Assembly (NCBI GenBank): GCA_028702545.1
Contig: JAQVOQ010000042.1
Location: forward strand, 1 to 8,718
From: Clostridia bacterium
GTDB taxonomy: Bacteria; Bacillota; Clostridia; Christensenellales; UBA1242
DNA: 8,718 nucleotides
Direction of reading: 5' to 3'
Numbering within the stretch: the stretch's first letter is position 1; each line of letters opens with the position of its first letter. Positions 5,675-8,718 of this stretch are shown piece by piece. The notes below the pieces were generated by a model. That model saw only the letters and a program-made list of their open reading frames with translations. It ran no database searches and had not been told where the DNA came from. The position numbers were made by a program, and so were the translations under genes.

Positions 5675-6886
5675 ATGATAATTTTGAGACTAAAGAAGTT
5701 TGTGGGAATAATGCTTGCTGTGCTTTATATAATGATTGTTAAAGATATTCCACTAACTCAAATTCAAGCTATTCCGGATAGGCTTAATTTGACGACCAGT
5801 GACATAGTAGCTGTTAATAATGATGCCTTATTTGGCAAATATATAAGTTTGCAAAAGTCAGATAATGAAATTACTAATGAATCCAAACTTAACTTTAACC
5901 TTTTTGGTTTTATAAAATTAAATTCTGTTAAAATTAATTTGGTTGATTCTGAAGATATTTATGTAGGCGGTAATCCTGTCGGTTTTTCATTAAGCAGTGA
6001 GGGACTGATAGTAATTGGTGCCAATTCTGTTTTAACTCAAGAGGGCAAAGTAGATACATTAAAAAGTTCTAGTGTTAAAGTAGGCGACATTATTAAAGAA
6101 ATTGAGGGAGAAAAAGTCACTTCAGTTATGGAAGCGGACAAAATTATTAACAAAAAAGAATACGAGGGTAAAGAGTTAAATATAAAGGCAATGAGAAAAA
6201 ACAAGCAGATTGATTTAAAACTAAAGCCCGCTCTAGATGCACAAACAAAAAAATATAAAATGGGTTTGTGGGTTAGAGATGATGCGGCGGGCGTTGGAAC
6301 ATTGACTTTTATCAGAAAAGATAATAAGCGTTTTGGGGCATTGGGTCACGCAATATGCGATGTAGATACAAAAGTTCCATTTAGCGTATCAAATGGTAAA
6401 ATGTATTTATCTAATATAATAGGTATTAAAAGGGGCAGGCAAGGAGTGCCTGGTGAATTAAAGGGCTTATTTGTAAAATCACAAAATTTAGAAGGAGTCG
6501 TAGATAAAAACGGAGAGTTTGGAGTTTTTGGCACGCTTAGCGAGGATAGCAAACTATTAAAAGAAGATAATGTAATCCAAATTGGTGGAAGACTTACAGC
6601 AAGACCAGGTAAAGCCAAAATAAGAGCGAGCATTGATGGACAAAAAGTTGAGGAATATGATATAGAAATTGTTAAAACCAACTATCAAAATATATCTAAG
6701 CAAAAAAGTATGGTAATAAAAGTTATCGATAAAGCGCTAATTGAAAAAACAGGTGGAATAGTTCAAGGCATGAGTGGCAGCCCAATAATTCAAAACAATA
6801 AAATAGTTGGAGCAATAACTCACGTGTTTGTAAATGATCCAAAGCGTGGTTTTGGAGTTTATTTAGACTGGATGTTAAATGAATAA
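5675..6886 (+). CDS. spoIVB: SpoIVB serine peptidase (family S55)
   Basis: A 403-residue forespore-made protease that is secreted into the space between the two membranes and starts pro-sigmaK activation by cutting SpoIVFA. A single N-terminal membrane or signal segment (about 8-23) precedes a linker, a PDZ domain (about 98-185, SSEGLIVIGANSVL...VKVGDIIKEIEGEKV) and the S55 peptidase domain (about 195-403). The catalytic triad is visible: H225 in GALGHAICDV, D352 in KVIDKAL and S367 in GMSGSP. The H-D and D-S spacings (127 and 15) equal those of Bacillus subtilis SpoIVB (H236, D363, S378 as I recall them). The ending THVFVNDPKRGFGVYLDWM is also characteristic. ATG 5675 has AGGAG at 5661-5665, 9-nt spacer, inside a hairpin. 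Presence of an intact triad argues for a true sporulator. I could not identify a convincing sigmaG or sigmaF promoter. Confidence 0.96.
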   Translation: MIILRLKKFVGIMLAVLYIMIVKDIPLTQIQAIPDRLNLTTSDIVAVNNDALFGKYISLQKSDNEITNESKLNFNLFGFIKLNSVKINLVDSEDIYVGGNPVGFSLSSEGLIVIGANSVLTQEGKVDTLKSSSVKVGDIIKEIEGEKVTSVMEADKIINKKEYEGKELNIKAMRKNKQIDLKLKPALDAQTKKYKMGLWVRDDAAGVGTLTFIRKDNKRFGALGHAICDVDTKVPFSVSNGKMYLSNIIGIKRGRQGVPGELKGLFVKSQNLEGVVDKNGEFGVFGTLSEDSKLLKEDNVIQIGGRLTARPGKAKIRASIDGQKVEEYDIEIVKTNYQNISKQKSMVIKVIDKALIEKTGGIVQGMSGSPIIQNNKIVGAITHVFVNDPKRGFGVYLDWMLNE

Positions 6887-6910
6887 ATAGTAAAATGTAA
6901 ATTAAATTGT

Positions 6911-6939
6911 AAAAAGCACTAAAATAATAGTGCTTTTTT
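6911..6939 (+). terminator. Intrinsic terminator after spoIVB
   Basis: A perfect 11-bp stem, AAAAAGCACTA (6911-6921) with TAGTGCTTTTT (6928-6938), has an AAATAA loop and ends in T residues. It begins 25 nt after the spoIVB stop and separates spoIVB from the Spo0A-type gene. Confidence 0.92.
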
Positions 6940-6947
6940 AATGTATT

Positions 6948-7047
6948 TTTACAAAATTGGTTAAAATATAAAATGTTTTTGTAAAAAAATACAATTTTGT
7001 AAAATATTTTTAAAAAATATTCAAAAACATTAGTTTTTTTACAAAAT
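6948..7047. repeat. Three TTTTACAAAAT elements in alternating orientation
   Basis: TTTTACAAAAT occurs at 6948-6958 and 7037-7047, and its reverse complement ATTTTGTAAAA at 6994-7004. The starts are about 43-46 bp apart (roughly four helical turns). A near-copy TTTTTGTAAAA is at 6975-6985. The last copy covers the -35 zone of the downstream promoter. The word shares TTTTGT...AAA with the classical 0A box (TTTGTCRAAA) but lacks its C-R centre, so binding by the adjacent Spo0A-type protein is only a guess. Confidence 0.55.
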
Positions 7048-7048
7048 G

Positions 7049-7059
7049 TATGCTAAAAT
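7049..7059 (+). promoter_or_regulatory. Extended -10 promoter of the Spo0A-type gene
   Basis: TATGCTAAAAT holds an extended -10 (TG at 7051-7052, TAAAAT 7054-7059). There is no good -35 at 17 bp; that zone is occupied by T residues and the TTTTACAAAAT element, suggesting dependence on the extended -10 or an activator or repressor there. No sigmaH-type promoter was evident. Confidence 0.5.
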
Positions 7060-7087
7060 TCAATTAATTAATGCTTGGAGGTAGGAC

Positions 7088-7855
7088 GTGATAAGGTTAA
7101 ACCTAACAGCTCTTTTATATTCTAACAAAAATATTGACTTAGCGTATAGGGCTAAAAAAATATGTCGAAATGTAGCAATTAATTTAATTAACAGTCTTGA
7201 TTTTGTAGATTTAACAATAAAAATTGTTGAACTAAAACCTCAAATAGTGTTTTTTGATTTGAGTACAATTAAAATAGAAAAAGAAATAATGAAGCTATTT
7301 GTTAGCAATGGTCAATACTATATACCTAATATAATACTTATTTATAACAAGCCAGAAGATTTGGCAAGCTATGAAGAATTTGATTTTACTGCAATAAAAG
7401 TAGAAGAGCTTGAAAAATTGTTATTAAAGGAAGAAAAAAACTTTAAGTTAAACGCCGTTTTGTTTGAGCACGAAAGAAAAGATATGAGTGATATAATAAA
7501 TAAAATTAATAAAGATTTGTTTACAATGACTTTTTCGCCAAAACATACAGGATACAGTTATATTGTTGAAGCTATAAAAATTATCATTAAAAAGCAAGGA
7601 ATCGTAGGCTCGCTTAATAATGAGGTTTACCCATTAATTGCAGCTAAATATGGCACAACTACTAGTAATGTTGAGAGGAATATAAGAAATGCAATAGTTT
7701 GCGCTTATAACAATTGTGATAATTTGAATTATGAAATAAATATAAACAACTTATTTTGTAGTTTTAAATTTAGACCCACAAATAAGGAATTTATTTGTAT
7801 GTACTTAGAACATATGACAGAGGAATTTAATGCAAAGGAAAAAATAATTTATTAA
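7088..7855 (+). CDS. spo0A: Spo0A-type response regulator with degenerate receiver domain
   Basis: A 255-residue sporulation master-regulator homologue (Bacillus subtilis Spo0A is 267). The C-terminal ~120 residues align well with the Spo0A DNA-binding domain: SPKHTGYSYIVEAI, VYPLIAAKYGTTTSNVERNIRNAIV with core VERxIRxAI (195-203), and RPTNKEFICM near the end. The N-terminal ~120 residues have receiver-like size and pattern but are poorly conserved. D57 in PQIVFFDLS aligns with the phosphorylated aspartate (D56 of B. subtilis), while the Mg2+-binding acidic pair is replaced by Y11-S12; the conserved Thr is not evident (IILIYN) and the conserved Lys is uncertain. Phosphorylation may therefore be lost or altered. 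GTG 7088 is fixed by an in-frame TAG at 7082 and a strong GGAGG (7077-7081) 6 nt upstream. Following spoIVB matches spo0A synteny; the SpoIIM-like gene follows after 32 nt. Confidence 0.86.
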   Translation: MIRLNLTALLYSNKNIDLAYRAKKICRNVAINLINSLDFVDLTIKIVELKPQIVFFDLSTIKIEKEIMKLFVSNGQYYIPNIILIYNKPEDLASYEEFDFTAIKVEELEKLLLKEEKNFKLNAVLFEHERKDMSDIINKINKDLFTMTFSPKHTGYSYIVEAIKIIIKKQGIVGSLNNEVYPLIAAKYGTTTSNVERNIRNAIVCAYNNCDNLNYEININNLFCSFKFRPTNKEFICMYLEHMTEEFNAKEKIIY

Positions 7856-7887
7856 TAAATAAAACAATTACTTAATAAATATATGTT

Positions 7888-8526
7888 ATGGTAAATTATC
7901 GAATTAACAGAAAAGTATATTTTATTAAGCAAATAATAAAACAACATTTGCTAACCTATAAAGTATTTTATATTATAGGTAGCATTTTCTTTGTTTTAGG
8001 CTTTGCAACAGGCATATTTAGTGCGATTAAATATGCCAACTTAGTAGAACTAGTCGACATTTCCGACAATGTTTTAATTAGTTTTTTATGTAAAGAAGCT
8101 AGTATTTTCGGCTTATTTTTTTCGCGGCTTGTTGCTTATTTATTTTTGAGTCTTATAATTATCATAATAAATAGCATGGTGTTTTTAATGCCTATTAGTT
8201 ATATTATTTTAATATATAAAAGTTTTTTAAGCGCTCTTACAATAAGTTTTTTAATAATACTATATGGTTTTAGCGGAGTACTGCTTACAATATTTGTACT
8301 TGTTCCTTCAATGATATTATTTTTTATAGGCTTAATTACATTGATTAGCGTTTGTGCTAAAAGATGCCTAATGTGCAAAAAATACGGCAGTGTATATTTT
8401 AGCGATCAAGTTTCTTGTTTTCCGCTACATACTATTTTTTATATATTTTTAATAATGCTTTTCTCGTGCGTTATTGAACTTTTACTGTTACCTATAATCT
8501 CGGTAACTTTTGTTTTAATAATTTAG
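7888..8526 (+). CDS. spoIIM: Probable stage II sporulation protein M (SpoIIM-like membrane protein)
   Basis: A 212-residue, very hydrophobic protein. A basic N-terminus (residues 4-25) leads into a membrane segment FYIIGSIFFVLGFATGIFSA (27-46), a short extracytoplasmic loop, and further helices at about 80-109, 112-128, 131-155 and 182-211. SpoIIM is about 210 residues with the same layout and in Bacillus is part of the DMP machinery (SpoIID-SpoIIM-SpoIIP) that thins septal peptidoglycan for engulfment. Similarity is weak by eye (GxxxG-type first helix, Pro after helix 3, LYGFSG and LVPSMILFFIG resembling the conserved core), so the name rests partly on context: a Spo0A-type gene before it and deoB after it, close to the spoIIM-xerD-deoB arrangement of Bacillus. 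Four cysteines (156, 160, 163, 177) lie between the last helices. ATG 7888 is the only reasonable start (in-frame stop at 7876) but has no clear Shine-Dalgarno, suggesting coupling to the upstream gene. Confidence 0.6.
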   Translation: MVNYRINRKVYFIKQIIKQHLLTYKVFYIIGSIFFVLGFATGIFSAIKYANLVELVDISDNVLISFLCKEASIFGLFFSRLVAYLFLSLIIIIINSMVFLMPISYIILIYKSFLSALTISFLIILYGFSGVLLTIFVLVPSMILFFIGLITLISVCAKRCLMCKKYGSVYFSDQVSCFPLHTIFYIFLIMLFSCVIELLLLPIISVTFVLII

Positions 8527-8555
8527 TTAAAATAATAGCAGATAAATTTACATTA

Positions 8556-8564
8556 TGATAAAAT
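8556..8564 (+). promoter_or_regulatory. Possible deoB promoter (extended -10)
   Basis: TGATAAAAT fits an extended -10 (TG 8556-8557, TAAAAT 8559-8564), like others in this window, but no recognisable -35 is present and the predicted start would lie almost on the Shine-Dalgarno of deoB. No terminator separates the SpoIIM-like gene from deoB, so read-through is equally likely. Confidence 0.3.
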
Positions 8565-8583
8565 GAACTAAAGAGAGGTTTTT

Positions 8584-8718
8584 ATGAAAGTTGTATTAAT
8601 AGTTATTGATGGCTTTGGTATTGGCGAACTTCCAGATGCTAATAAATATGGCGATGAGGGATCCAATACTTTTTTAAACACAAATAAACAGTATCCTTTT
8701 TATATACCGAATTTAGAA
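8584..8718 (+). CDS. deoB: Phosphopentomutase, N-terminal fragment (3' truncated by window edge)
   Basis: The first 45 codons of a DeoB-type phosphopentomutase, which interconverts ribose- or deoxyribose-1-phosphate and the 5-phosphate in nucleoside salvage. The start VVLIVIDGFGIGELPDA followed by KYGDEGSNTF matches the family opening (IVxDSxGIGxxPDA, YGDxGSxT); D9 is the expected metal ligand of the alkaline phosphatase-like fold. ATG 8584 has AGAGG (8574-8578) 5 nt upstream. The rest of the usually ~390-residue protein is outside the window. Closeness to a SpoIIM-like gene agrees with spoIIM-xerD-deoB clusters, although xerD is absent here. Confidence 0.88.
   Translation, partial: MKVVLIVIDGFGIGELPDANKYGDEGSNTFLNTNKQYPFYIPNLE

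Noticed and set aside
7161..7170. TATGTCGAAA, a near-perfect classical 0A box
   Set aside because: It lies inside the Spo0A-type coding region about 75 nt after the start, and about one TGTCGAA heptamer is expected by chance in a window of this size on two strands.

Overview
The window comes from a very AT-rich, low-GC Firmicute, most likely an anaerobic spore-forming member of the Clostridia. The evidence is the gene set and order (argR, recN, spoIVB, a Spo0A-type regulator, a SpoIIM-like membrane protein, deoB) together with Shine-Dalgarno sequences, hairpin/T-tract terminators and extended -10 promoters (TGnTATAAT or TGnTAAAAT) in front of several genes. Every gene is on the + strand. Species or genus cannot be read from the sequence; an uncultured lineage is an inference from how divergent Spo0A and SpoIIM are.

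Layout: (1) 1-867, C-terminal half of prolyl-tRNA synthetase, closed by a clear terminator. (2) 956-2432, a unit with its own near-perfect promoter, containing a ~585-nt highly structured non-coding RNA (about 1000-1584) and, 28 nt later, a 206-residue Lys-rich four-helix membrane protein. Size, closing stem, elaborate helices, the adjoining membrane-protein gene and the nearby argR-recN-spoIVB-spo0A order identify this as an OLE (ornate large extremophilic) RNA with its partner gene oapA. This is the main discovery of the window. (3) 2433-3263, a long extremely AT-rich non-coding stretch with a 238-bp element bounded by inverted repeats, a cluster of palindromes around TACTATGCRTAGTA, a GC-rich hairpin and ARG-box-like operators. 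(4) argR (3264-3713) with its own promoter and terminator. (5) recN (3885-5597) with a promoter that overlaps the argR terminator. (6) spoIVB (5675-6886), whose Shine-Dalgarno lies inside a terminator-like hairpin. (7) a Spo0A-type regulator (7088-7855) with an intact DNA-binding domain and a degenerate receiver, preceded by three TTTTACAAAAT elements. (8) a SpoIIM-like membrane protein (7888-8526). (9) the first 45 codons of deoB (8584 to the window end).

Functionally, the region combines an OLE RNP module (in studied species membrane-bound and tied to Mg2+, alcohol and cold stress), arginine regulation, recombination repair and three sporulation functions: master regulator, engulfment and pro-sigmaK signalling. 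In Bacillus halodurans the corresponding locus carries dxs and tlyA/yqxC between oapA and argR; here these are replaced by about 1 kb of non-coding DNA, so OLE-oapA has become a free-standing transcription unit.
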